This document shows, piece by piece, positions 52,278 through 59,363 of a DNA stretch of 59,363 nt; position 1 is the stretch's first letter; the number at the start of each line of letters is the position of its first letter. The position numbers and the translations under genes are program-made. The DNA is from an uncultured Mycoplasmatota bacterium (GTDB lineage Bacteria > Bacillota_I > Bacilli_A > RF39 > UBA660), in NCBI GenBank assembly GCA_900549325.1, contig UROI01000005.1, positions 1 to 59,363 of the forward strand, in the 5' to 3' direction. Under the pieces are notes generated by a model. It searched no databases, had not been told where the DNA came from, and worked only from the letters and a program-made list of their open reading frames with translations.

Positions 52278-52565
52278 ATGAAAAAAAAGAAAAAGAAAGG
52301 GCTAACTAAGATAGAAAAGTTTTTATATAAAAGCTGTTTAGTTATTATTGCACTTTTGATTTCAGGAATTGTTTTTACTAGTGCAACAGTATCCAAGATG
52401 AATATAGAACTTCAAAAAATGAATAGTGAAGTAGAAAAACAAGAAGATACTAATCAAAGTCTTGCTATGAAAATCAACGAGATGGCATCACTTGAAAATA
52501 TTCAAACAATCAGTAAAAACTTAGGTCTATCTTATAATAATGATAATATTAAGACAATAGAGTAA
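52278..52565 (+). CDS. ftsL: Cell division protein FtsL
   Basis: 95 residues. Lys-rich cytoplasmic start (KKKKKKG), one transmembrane helix (about 17-36) and an external coiled coil (MNIELQKMNSEVEKQEDTNQ). FtsL acts with DivIC and the transpeptidase in the divisome. Sequence is weakly conserved; assignment rests on topology and position between rsmH and the PBP gene. Confidence 0.85.
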   Translation: MKKKKKKGLTKIEKFLYKSCLVIIALLISGIVFTSATVSKMNIELQKMNSEVEKQEDTNQSLAMKINEMASLENIQTISKNLGLSYNNDNIKTIE

Positions 52566-52575
52566 GGTGATTAAT

Positions 52576-54741
52576 ATGAAAAAGGAAATTAATAGTAATA
52601 AGTTTAAAGTTAGTAAACCTGTTATTATTGTTACCTTTTTTTTATTTTTAATATTAATTGTCAGATTATGTTACCTATGTATTTTTGACTACAAGGTAGG
52701 TAGTTCTACAATTACGGCCTTTATCAAAAATAGAAATACTACTGAAGAAGTAATAATGCCTAAGCGTGGTACGATATATGATACCAATGGCAATATCTTA
52801 GCTAATGATGTCATTAGTTATACCCTTATTGCCTATCTATCAGATACTAGAGTAGACTCTGATGGTAACAAAGATTATGTTGAAGATATTGATGATACTA
52901 GTACCAAACTTGCCACAGTTCTTGGAGTAACACCAGATGAAATAAAAACAATATTAATAAATGGTATTCAAAATAAGAAGTATCAAGTTGAGTTCGGAAC
53001 CATGGGTAAGGGTCTTTCTGAACTTACTAAAGAAGAAATAGATAAACTTAATCTTCAAGGAATAGACTTTACCAAAGATATCAAAAGATATTATCCTAAT
53101 GGAGATTTTGCTTCATATTTAATTGGTTACACAGTTAACAAAACAGATAAAGATGGTAACAACTGGATTACTGGTGAGATGGGTATTGAAGAATATTATA
53201 ACGATACCTTAAAAGGTAAGACAGGCTTTGTTACTTACGAAAAAGATAAATATGGCTACAAGATTGCCAATGGCCGTGAATATGTTGAACCTGCTGAAGA
53301 TGGTAATGACATCTATCTAACTATCGATAGTAATATTCAGTTATTTTTACATAATGCAGTACGAAGTGCTCAAGACTCTTCAGAGGCCGAATGGGTCTTA
53401 ATGGCGGCGATGGATGCAAAGACTGGTAAGATACTAGGTTATTCTAGCACTCCAAGTTTTGATCCTAACTTAAGAAACATGACCTCATACATCGATCCCC
53501 TTGTAACGCTTACTTATGAACCAGGCTCAACAATGAAGATATTTAGTTATATGTGTGCTATTGACTCAGGCAACTACGATGGAAACACTACATACACTTC
53601 GGGTAGTAAAACCTACACTTCAGAAAATGGCGGTAAAGATGTAACAATATCTGACTGGAGAAAAGAAGGCTGGGGTACCATTACTTACGACCAAGGTTTC
53701 GCCCTTTCTTCCAACATAGCGGTAGCCAATATAGTAGAATCAGTAATAACTAAAGAAGACTTGAGAGCCTGCTACGAGAAGTATGGCTTTGGCTCTAAGA
53801 CAGGTTTCACCCTAAAAAGAGAAGAGCCAGGTAACATAAATTATAAATATCAAATAGAAGCTGCTACTGCCGGCTATGGCCAGGGTATTACAACAACACC
53901 AATACAACATCTAGCGACTCTAACTTCCATTGCTAACAATGGTACTATGCTAAAACCATTTGTAGTGGATAAAATAAAAGACTCTGCCACTGGTAAAGTA
54001 CTTGAGGAAAATACAAGAACAGAAGTTAGGACAATAACGAGTACTGCTACTATCGAAAAAATGAAACAATTAATGGCTAGTGTTATAAATGGTGATAATA
54101 CCAATTCTACTGGTTATGCTTACTACATGGATGGTTATAGTCTAATAGGAAAGACTGGTACAGCTCAAATATTCGACTATACCAAAGGTAAATATATGAG
54201 TGGTTCATCAGATTACATATATTCATTTTCTGGTATGTTTCCTGAGAATGATCCTGAAATAATACTATATGTTGCAATTAAAAGACCAAAAGATGGTACT
54301 AATTATATAGTTCCAATGGTAAAAGAAGTAGAGCAAAATATTACTAAATATTTAAATATTGAAGAGAAGAATAATGAAAAGAAATCATATACAGTAGAAT
54401 CTTTCTATAATAAGAATGTTTCTGATATTAAGACTTATTTAGAAAATAAAAATATTAAAGTACTTGTAATAGGAGATGGTAATAAGGTTATTAATCAGTA
54501 TCCTAGTACTAATAGTGTTATATATGAAGATGATTTAGTAGTACTAAAAACTAATAACTATGATAATAAAATGATTGATTTAACTGGTTATTCTTATAAA
54601 GAAGCCGATAACATCCTTAGATTAATGGGAGTTAGTTATATACTCGAAGGTAATGGTTATGTATATGAACAAAGTATACCTGAAGGTGAGACTATTACTG
54701 ATACAGTAACTATTAAATTAAAGAATAAATATACAGAATAG
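52576..54741 (+). CDS. Division-type penicillin-binding protein (PBP2B/SpoVD-like) with PASTA domains
   Basis: 721 residues. One N-terminal transmembrane helix, a dimerisation domain, and a transpeptidase domain with Ser318-x-x-Lys321 (EPGSTMKIF), Ser378-Ser-Asn380 and Lys526-Thr-Gly (GKTGTAQ). Two PASTA domains end the protein (SDIKTYLENKNIKVLVIGDG, LTGYSYKEADNILRLMGV). In Bacillus this slot holds pbpB and spoVD; only one gene is here, so it likely serves septal synthesis. The ATG at 52576 follows AAGGTGA. Confidence 0.95.
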   Translation: MKKEINSNKFKVSKPVIIVTFFLFLILIVRLCYLCIFDYKVGSSTITAFIKNRNTTEEVIMPKRGTIYDTNGNILANDVISYTLIAYLSDTRVDSDGNKDYVEDIDDTSTKLATVLGVTPDEIKTILINGIQNKKYQVEFGTMGKGLSELTKEEIDKLNLQGIDFTKDIKRYYPNGDFASYLIGYTVNKTDKDGNNWITGEMGIEEYYNDTLKGKTGFVTYEKDKYGYKIANGREYVEPAEDGNDIYLTIDSNIQLFLHNAVRSAQDSSEAEWVLMAAMDAKTGKILGYSSTPSFDPNLRNMTSYIDPLVTLTYEPGSTMKIFSYMCAIDSGNYDGNTTYTSGSKTYTSENGGKDVTISDWRKEGWGTITYDQGFALSSNIAVANIVESVITKEDLRACYEKYGFGSKTGFTLKREEPGNINYKYQIEAATAGYGQGITTTPIQHLATLTSIANNGTMLKPFVVDKIKDSATGKVLEENTRTEVRTITSTATIEKMKQLMASVINGDNTNSTGYAYYMDGYSLIGKTGTAQIFDYTKGKYMSGSSDYIYSFSGMFPENDPEIILYVAIKRPKDGTNYIVPMVKEVEQNITKYLNIEEKNNEKKSYTVESFYNKNVSDIKTYLENKNIKVLVIGDGNKVINQYPSTNSVIYEDDLVVLKTNNYDNKMIDLTGYSYKEADNILRLMGVSYILEGNGYVYEQSIPEGETITDTVTIKLKNKYTE

Positions 54742-54751
54742 AGGTAATTAT

Positions 54752-54856
54752 ATGGATGAAGAAACTAATGAAATATCTAAAATTTTATATACAATATTAA
54801 TAATTATTATATGTATTATACTAGGAGTATATCTTGGTAAGTTAATAGTGGGTTAA
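54752..54856 (+). CDS. 34-residue membrane peptide after the PBP gene
   Basis: A short frame behind GAGGTAA with proper spacing, ten bases after the PBP stop. The peptide has an acidic start (MDEETNEISK) and a single transmembrane helix (ILYTILIIIICIILGVYLGK). It takes the place where mraY usually follows. Probably a real co-translated small membrane protein of the divisome operon. Confidence 0.6.
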   Translation: MDEETNEISKILYTILIIIICIILGVYLGKLIVG

Positions 54857-54876
54857 GAAGAGTAATCTTCTTTTTC
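54855..54876 (+). terminator. Terminator of the mraZ-PBP operon
   Basis: AAGAAGA-GTAA-TCTTCTT (54855-54872) followed by T-rich sequence; it overlaps the stop of the 34-residue frame. Confidence 0.8.
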
Positions 54877-54885
54877 TTTTTATTT

Positions 54886-54943
54886 CAGTTCGAGCCTGTA
54901 GTCTCTCACTGTTAAACAAAGCCTAACTAAAGTCTTTGTTTAA
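54886..54943 (-). repeat. Paired-hairpin element, copy 8 (no clear tail)
   Basis: Hairpin A (54886-54911; C54895 opposite T54902) and hairpin B (54912-54943; 10-bp stem, C54922 opposite T54933). Confidence 0.7.
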
Positions 54944-55019
54944 AACTATTTTGTTATTTTCTACTTGTAATTATATTTGCTATATGATAGTATAATACTT
55001 ATACGGAAGTAGGCAGTTT

Positions 55020-55574
55020 ATGAAAGAGTTACCAAATAATATAATTAGAGATTATAATGAGAAAGAATTACTTGATTTAAAGAGAATTATATTTGATTAT
55101 ATAAAAGAATTTAAACTAGAGGATATTGTATGGAAATCTTTAACTAAGGAAGAAATGAAGAAATTTCTTCTTGATAATTATTATATTAATAATAGTTTTA
55201 TTACTTGGGATACTAGTGTTACTATTTTTGGTATGCACTATCTTCAGTGGCATTTATATACTGATAAGTATTTTATAGGTACAATAAAAAATAATATTGA
55301 TAAAGAAACTATTGTTGGATGTATTAGTTATTTTAATTCTCATAAAATATATGGTAATGTAAATTATATTAGTACTGTAGAAATTAATTACTTTTATCAA
55401 GGGATGGGACTATTAAATGAAATGTATAAGAATTTTATTAATGAATTAGATTTTGATAAAGATGTTATGATAACTAATGAATCTATGATAGGAAGAGAGT
55501 GTCATGTTATAAATAATTTAGAAAAAACTTTAAAGAAAGTTAGATATAATAAAAATATTATAATAGATGATTAA
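55020..55574 (+). CDS. Possible GNAT-type acetyltransferase
   Basis: 184 residues. The segment YISTVEINYFYQGMGLLNEM resembles GNAT motif A (beta strand followed by a QGxGL pyrophosphate loop), and VGCISYFNSHK could be the preceding strand. Other family motifs are weak. TATAAT at 54991-54996. Substrate unknown. Confidence 0.5.
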   Translation: MKELPNNIIRDYNEKELLDLKRIIFDYIKEFKLEDIVWKSLTKEEMKKFLLDNYYINNSFITWDTSVTIFGMHYLQWHLYTDKYFIGTIKNNIDKETIVGCISYFNSHKIYGNVNYISTVEINYFYQGMGLLNEMYKNFINELDFDKDVMITNESMIGRECHVINNLEKTLKKVRYNKNIIIDD

Positions 55575-55587
55575 AATATAAAAGTAA

Positions 55588-55617
55588 AAAGTAAGAAATC
55601 AATGCTCTTACTTTTTT
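55588..55617 (+). terminator. Intrinsic terminator
   Basis: AAAGTAAGA (55588-55596) pairs with TCTTACTTT (55606-55614), six T in a row. Confidence 0.85.
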
Positions 55618-55704
55618 ATATACATTTGTATCATACACCAAAAGCCTATAAATTCTTATAAATAAAGACTTTACAAAGATATTAAAAAAATAGTCATATT
55701 TTCC

Positions 55705-55734
55705 TTGACTACGATACTTGAACTAGTATATAAT
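55705..55734 (+). promoter_or_regulatory. Promoter of the candidate type I toxin mRNA
   Basis: TTGACT (55705-55710), 18 bp, TATAAT (55729-55734). RNA would start near 55741. Confidence 0.75.
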
Positions 55735-55808
55735 GTTGGCATGGTTAATACTTATGGTGTTCTCTTCTTTTTCTAGGGTATATTTACTTTGGAAGGAGAG
55801 GTGATTTT

Positions 55809-55853
55809 ATGATAGAAAGTAATTTCTTAACCTTAGGGGGAGGAGGTTATTAG
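55809..55853 (+). CDS. 14-residue leader peptide
   Basis: ATG at 55809 behind GGAAGGAGAGGTG encodes MIESNFLTLGGGGY and ends in tandem TAG TAG. The Gly codons double as the ribosome site (GGGGGAGGAGG) of the next frame, so translation of this peptide would cover or open that site. Confidence 0.5.
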   Translation: MIESNFLTLGGGGY

Positions 55854-55856
55854 TAG

Positions 55857-55934
55857 ATGAAATTAGTTATAGCGTATGCTTTAACTATTCTTGTTACCAT
55901 AGCATTAATAGTGCTAGGTAGCCATAGAAAATAG
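55857..55934 (+). CDS. 25-residue hydrophobic peptide, candidate type I toxin
   Basis: ATG at 55857 follows GGAGGAGG and two stop codons of the leader. The peptide has one membrane-spanning stretch (LVIAYALTILVTIALIVL) and a basic end (GSHRK), like Ibs, Ldr or Fst-type toxins. A convergent RNA with its own promoter and terminator overlaps the downstream end. Toxicity is inference. Confidence 0.55.
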   Translation: MKLVIAYALTILVTIALIVLGSHRK

Positions 55935-56047
55935 ATAAAAAAATCGGGGCACCTCAGGGGGTAGCTCCGATTTGTCAAAAAGCAATGAAGAGAACACCTT
56001 ACGAAAATAGGTGTTAGCCATTTTTATTATGACTAATTTCTCTTTCC
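55935..56047 (-). ncRNA. Candidate antisense RNA (antitoxin)
   Basis: Minus-strand promoter TTGTTT (56082-56077), 17 bp, TATAAT (56059-56054). The RNA would start near 56047. It contains the stem AACACCT/AGGTGTT (56016-55994) and ends in a strong hairpin (55973-55964 with 55950-55941) followed by seven T (55943-55937). It is about 112 nt and overlaps the 3' end of the peptide mRNA. Confidence 0.55.
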
Positions 56048-56110
56048 ATATACATTATATTCTATTTTTAATAAAAAAACAATAACTTTTATAGAGAACA
56101 AATAAATATT

Positions 56111-56164
56111 CATAATGGAGACTACAGGCTCCATTATGCTACTTAAGACCTTAGGCTTAAGTAG
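56111..56164 (+). repeat. Paired-hairpin element, copy 9 (no clear tail)
   Basis: Hairpin A (56111-56138, 10-bp stem, A56121 opposite G56128) directly followed by hairpin B (56139-56164, 9-bp stem, A56148 opposite G56155), both with GAC/GGC. It lies upstream of smc. Confidence 0.8.
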
Positions 56165-56241
56165 ATATAACATAAAATATTAAAATATCCTAGATTTTCT
56201 TTTAAATATTTGGTAAAATATAAAAGTAGGATGTGAAGTAT

Positions 56242-59184
56242 ATGTACTTAAAAGAAATAAAAGCTTATGGATTCAAATCATTTGCAGATAAAATAAATAT
56301 AGAATTTGGTAAAAATATAAATGGAATAGTAGGACCTAATGGATCAGGTAAATCAAATATAGTAGATGCTGTTAGATGGGTACTTGGAGAACAATCTATG
56401 AAGAGTTTAAGAGGAGACTCTTCTTTAGATGTAATCTTCTCTGGTAGTGATAGTAGAAAACCACTTAATAGTGCTTCCGTTACTTTAGTATTTGATAATG
56501 AAGATAGAAGTCTTCCTATTGATTTTAGTGAAGTATCTATTAAGAGAATGGCTTTTAGAACAGGAGAAAATGAATACTATATAAACAATGAGAAAGTAAG
56601 ATTAAAAGATATTACTGAACTTTTAACTGATAGCGGTACCGCTAAAGAGAGTTTTAATATTATAAGCCAGGGTAAGATAGATGAAATATTATCTAATAAA
56701 CCAGAAGATAGAAGAATAATATTTGAGGAGGCAGCTGGTGTATTAAAATATAAAAGAAGAAAAGAAGAAGCTTTAAGAAAACTAGATAAAACTAATCAAA
56801 ACTTAAATAGAGTTAATGATATTATTAATGAACTAGATAGTAACTTAGCTCCTTTACTTGAAGCCTCTAATAAGGCTAAGAAATATACTGAAATTAAAGA
56901 TAGACTATCTAATATAGAAGTATCTTCAATTGCTTATGAAATTAATAATTTAAATACAGAATATCAAAATGGTAAGAAGAGAGTAGAAGAGTTAGAAAAT
57001 GAAATAGCTAGTATATCTAGTAATTCTTCTTCTTATGATGTTGATGTTTTAAAGTATAAAGATAAATTAAGAGAAATAAGAGAGGCTATTAATATAAAAC
57101 AGTCTAAGATAATAGAACTTACTAAAAGAGAAGAACAAATAGCTAGTGATATTAAATTACTTGAAGAGAGAAATAAATATAAGAGTGATGAATCTAGAAT
57201 ATCTAATAATATTATTAAATTGAAAGAAGAACTTGTTAATATTAATTCCTATATTAATGATAAGAAGAATAATATTGATATTTTAAATAAAAAGATAGAG
57301 GTTATTAATGATAATATTAAGACTTCTACTAATAGTTATAATGAAAATAGTACTAAGAAGAATAATCTTAATAATATTTTACTTAAGAATAATAGAGAGA
57401 TTGATAGTATTAAATATAGAATTGAATACTTAGAGAATACTCTTACCAGTGGTACATTACTTCCTAAGAGTATTAAGAGTATTCTGGATAATCCTAAGTT
57501 TAATGGTGTACATAATGTTATATCTGAACTTATTAATGTAGAAAGTAGATATGGTACTGCAATTAGTACTGCTCTTGGAGGAGCATCTTCTTACTTAGTC
57601 GTAGATACTCCTAGTACTGCTAAAGAACTAATTGGTTACTTAAAAGATAATAATTTAGGTAGAGCTACTTTTTATCCATTATCAGTAATTAATGGTAAGT
57701 ACATAGATAATGAAGTATTATCTAGTTTAGAATATGTACCAGGATATATTGGTACAGGAAGTAGTCTTGTTACTTTTGATAATAAATATAAGAATATTAT
57801 TGATAATGTTCTTGGTAATATTATTATCGTAGATAATATAGATACTGCTAATAAAGTTAGTACTAGTATCAATAAGAGATATAAGATAGTTACCTTAGAT
57901 GGACAAGTAGTTAATGTAGGAGGATCTTTAACTGGTGGATCACAAATTAAGAGTAATAATACAATATCTATTAAATATGAGATAGAAGAATTAAGAAGAA
58001 AGAGTTCTTTCTTTGAAGAGAAGAATAAGAATATACTTAAAGATATTGCTAATATTGATAAAGATATTATGGAATATACTAGTAGAATTCATTCTCTAAG
58101 TAGTGAGAAGGTAGAGTATGAGAGTACTATTGCTAGTATTAAGAATGATTATGATATTAGATTAAGAGATAAAGAAAGTAAAGAAAAAGAACTTAAAGAT
58201 TTATCTAATATTAGTAATAATACTAGTGAAGAAGATAATCTTATTAAGTCTTTATCGGAAGTTAGAGAGAGTATTTCTAACATTAATAAAGAGATTAGCA
58301 TATTAAAAGTAGATGAAGATAAGACTAATAATTTAATTAATGAGATAGAAGAAACTTCTAGAATGAATAATAGTCATATTAGTAAGAAAGAAAAAGAACT
58401 TAATAGTCTTAATATTATGATTAATAGAACTGATGTTAAGTTAGATAATTTACTTAATACTTTGACTAATGATTATAATATGACTTATGAGTTTGCTATT
58501 AATAATTATAAACTTGATATGGAGTTAGAGACTGCTAAAAGAGAAGTTGTTAAACTTAAAGATAATCTTAGTTTACTTGGTAATGTTAATTTAGATGCTC
58601 CTCTTGAATATGAAAGACAGAAAGAAAGATATGACTTTTTGAATGGCCAAAAGAATGACTTAGTTAATGCTGAGAATACTTTATATGATATTATTAAAGA
58701 GATGGATACTATTATGAAAGAAAAATTCCTAGATACTTTTAATAGAGTAAAAGAGGAATTTAAGGTTGTATATAGGGAATTATTTAAGGGGGGTAAGGCT
58801 GAACTATCACTTACTGATCCAGATAATTTATTAGAAACTGGTATTGAGATAAAAGCAGAACCTCCTGGTAAGAAACTACAGAGTATTAGTTTATTATCTG
58901 GTGGAGAGAAGACATTTACCGCTATTTCATTATTATTTGCTATACTTAATATTAGACCAGTACCTTTCTGTTTATTTGATGAGGTAGAGGCTGCACTTGA
59001 TGATGCTAATGTTGAAGCTTTTGGTAGATACTTAGATAAATATAGAAATAAAACGCAGTTTATTATTATTACTCATAAGAAGAAAACTATGGAATATGCG
59101 GATATTTTATATGGTATTACTATGGAAGAATCTGGCGTTAGTAAGATAGTATCTGTTAAATTAGAAGATGTTAAGAAAGATTAA
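56242..59184 (+). CDS. smc: Chromosome segregation protein SMC
   Basis: 980 residues. The N-terminal head has Walker A GPNGSGKSN (31-39) and Q-loop ISQGKIDEI. Coiled coil follows, then the hinge (GVHNVISELINVESRYGTAI, GGSLTGGSQ), the return coil and the C-terminal head with signature LSGGEKTFTA (885-894) and Walker B/D-loop FDEVEAALDDAN (from residue 912). Most bacterial SMCs are about 1,150-1,190 residues, so each arm here is about 90-100 residues shorter. SMC with ScpAB compacts and separates sister chromosomes. The ATG at 56242 fits the family start MYLKEIKAYGFKSF. Confidence 0.97.
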   Translation: MYLKEIKAYGFKSFADKINIEFGKNINGIVGPNGSGKSNIVDAVRWVLGEQSMKSLRGDSSLDVIFSGSDSRKPLNSASVTLVFDNEDRSLPIDFSEVSIKRMAFRTGENEYYINNEKVRLKDITELLTDSGTAKESFNIISQGKIDEILSNKPEDRRIIFEEAAGVLKYKRRKEEALRKLDKTNQNLNRVNDIINELDSNLAPLLEASNKAKKYTEIKDRLSNIEVSSIAYEINNLNTEYQNGKKRVEELENEIASISSNSSSYDVDVLKYKDKLREIREAINIKQSKIIELTKREEQIASDIKLLEERNKYKSDESRISNNIIKLKEELVNINSYINDKKNNIDILNKKIEVINDNIKTSTNSYNENSTKKNNLNNILLKNNREIDSIKYRIEYLENTLTSGTLLPKSIKSILDNPKFNGVHNVISELINVESRYGTAISTALGGASSYLVVDTPSTAKELIGYLKDNNLGRATFYPLSVINGKYIDNEVLSSLEYVPGYIGTGSSLVTFDNKYKNIIDNVLGNIIIVDNIDTANKVSTSINKRYKIVTLDGQVVNVGGSLTGGSQIKSNNTISIKYEIEELRRKSSFFEEKNKNILKDIANIDKDIMEYTSRIHSLSSEKVEYESTIASIKNDYDIRLRDKESKEKELKDLSNISNNTSEEDNLIKSLSEVRESISNINKEISILKVDEDKTNNLINEIEETSRMNNSHISKKEKELNSLNIMINRTDVKLDNLLNTLTNDYNMTYEFAINNYKLDMELETAKREVVKLKDNLSLLGNVNLDAPLEYERQKERYDFLNGQKNDLVNAENTLYDIIKEMDTIMKEKFLDTFNRVKEEFKVVYRELFKGGKAELSLTDPDNLLETGIEIKAEPPGKKLQSISLLSGGEKTFTAISLLFAILNIRPVPFCLFDEVEAALDDANVEAFGRYLDKYRNKTQFIIITHKKKTMEYADILYGITMEESGVSKIVSVKLEDVKKD

Positions 59185-59200
59185 GTTCTTTCTTTTTCTT
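59173..59200 (+). terminator. Terminator of smc
   Basis: AAGAAAG (59173-59179) pairs with CTTTCTT (59188-59194), T-rich tail. It starts in the last codons of smc. Confidence 0.75.
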
Positions 59201-59206
59201 TATATT

Positions 59207-59304
59207 CACTTACAGCCCTAAGTAAACTTAGGTCTTCCAGTGTTAGATTAAGCCTAATTCTTAGTCTTAATCTAATATATCAACCATATCTATTATATAT
59301 AAGC
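59207..59304 (-). repeat. Paired-hairpin element, copy 10
   Basis: Hairpin A (59207-59242; inner stem CCTAAG/CTTAGG, C59216 opposite T59233), hairpin B (59243-59275; 10-bp outer stem, C59253 opposite T59265) and the tail beginning ATATCAACCATATCTATTAT (59277). The last 59 bases of the window hold nothing else I can name. Confidence 0.8.
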
Positions 59305-59363
59305 AGTAACTATATATTTTATTTTTATATAGTTATTTATATTGTTTTTAATCTTTCTAATAA

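Larger units (their letters stand above)
55756..55998. repeat. 12-bp inverted repeat enclosing the small-peptide locus
   Basis: GGTGTTCTCTTC at 55756-55767 and its exact complement GAAGAGAACACC at 55987-55998. In a read-through transcript they would close a 243-nt domain; in convergent transcripts each RNA would carry the same 12-mer. Confidence 0.75.

Noticed and set aside
55741..56005. tmRNA, 6S RNA or SRP RNA
   Set aside because: No tag-peptide frame or tRNA-like ends, no central 6S bubble with the usual flanks, no SRP GGAA loop domain; two ribosome sites with short frames fit a peptide mRNA better.
1..59363. Mycoplasma-type code (TGA as Trp)
   Set aside because: TGA ends several genes at the expected place (miaB, ABC ATPase at 12744, permease at 35437), and family Trp residues are TGG.
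1..59363. Insertion sequences, prophage or integrase genes
   Set aside because: No transposase, integrase or phage structural motif was seen in any frame; the only mobile-like signals are the hairpin elements and the direct repeat at 38.6/40.5 kb.

Overview
The window is a very AT-rich chromosomal segment of a walled, Gram-positive-type bacterium (Bacillota, Bacilli-like). The genetic code is the standard one: TGA is used as a stop (for example miaB and the 12 kb ABC ATPase) and Trp is TGG. The gene orders infC-rpmI-rplT, miaB-ricA, spoIVFA-spoIVFB-rplU-prp-rpmA and mraZ-rsmH-ftsL-PBP are Bacillus-like. Peptidoglycan genes (ddl, FemX-type ligase, PASTA transpeptidase, LiaF-like and VanRS-like sensing) exclude a wall-less mollicute. 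I infer an uncultured gut-type lineage near the Mollicutes; the sequence alone does not name it.

Layout. 1-1.1 kb: the 3' end of a surface-protein gene whose last part is strongly A-depleted and GC-rich, as in a diversity-generating-retroelement variable region, followed by three stable hairpins. 1.1-9.4 kb: translation block (infC with a terminator-containing leader and probable AUA start, rpmI, rplT, a membrane protein, lepA, a degenerate RNB protein, miaB, ricA). 9.4-18.5 kb: ddl, ruvA, LiaF-like protein with an ABC exporter, a VanRS-like two-component system, a FemX-type ligase and a DUF1848 protein. 18.7-25.4 kb: Fic protein, ABC exporter, large membrane-anchored putative metalloprotease, TraX, DUF1653. 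25.5-30.5 kb: large XRE regulator divergent from three membrane-anchored proteins, two of them tandem paralogues. 30.6-38.4 kb: SDR, DUF1287, and an ECF sigma regulon (chagasin-like lipoprotein, sigma, anti-sigma, FtsX/MacB ABC pair, PASTA-like protein). 38.4-41.7 kb: decayed TetR region, MqsR/Panacea-type toxin-antitoxin pair, ogt-tag alkylation repair. 41.7-45.7 kb: AbrB-ABC operon, lexA divergent from an SOS-controlled 43-aa membrane peptide, two orphans. 45.7-50.7 kb: spoIVFAB, rplU-prp-rpmA, two tRNAs, an orphan MvaI/BcnI nuclease and an unknown protein. 50.7-59.4 kb: mraZ-rsmH-ftsL-PBP, a possible GNAT protein, a candidate type I toxin-antitoxin locus, and smc with short coiled-coil arms.

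Regulation is unusually readable. There are strong 17-bp-spaced promoters, an ECF promoter pair sharing a 23-nt element spacing, LexA boxes, 10-bp-phased MraZ boxes and 11-bp-phased TTAAG repeats before the VanR-like operon and before femX. Terminators in several places run straight into the next -10 box. The most unusual signal is a dispersed family of paired hairpins (ten loci plus one single-hairpin copy). Their arms differ from copy to copy, but a GAC/GGC triad carrying one A-G mismatch sits at a fixed place in nearly all, and six copies share an AT-rich tail of fixed polarity. I know of no named element that fits it.
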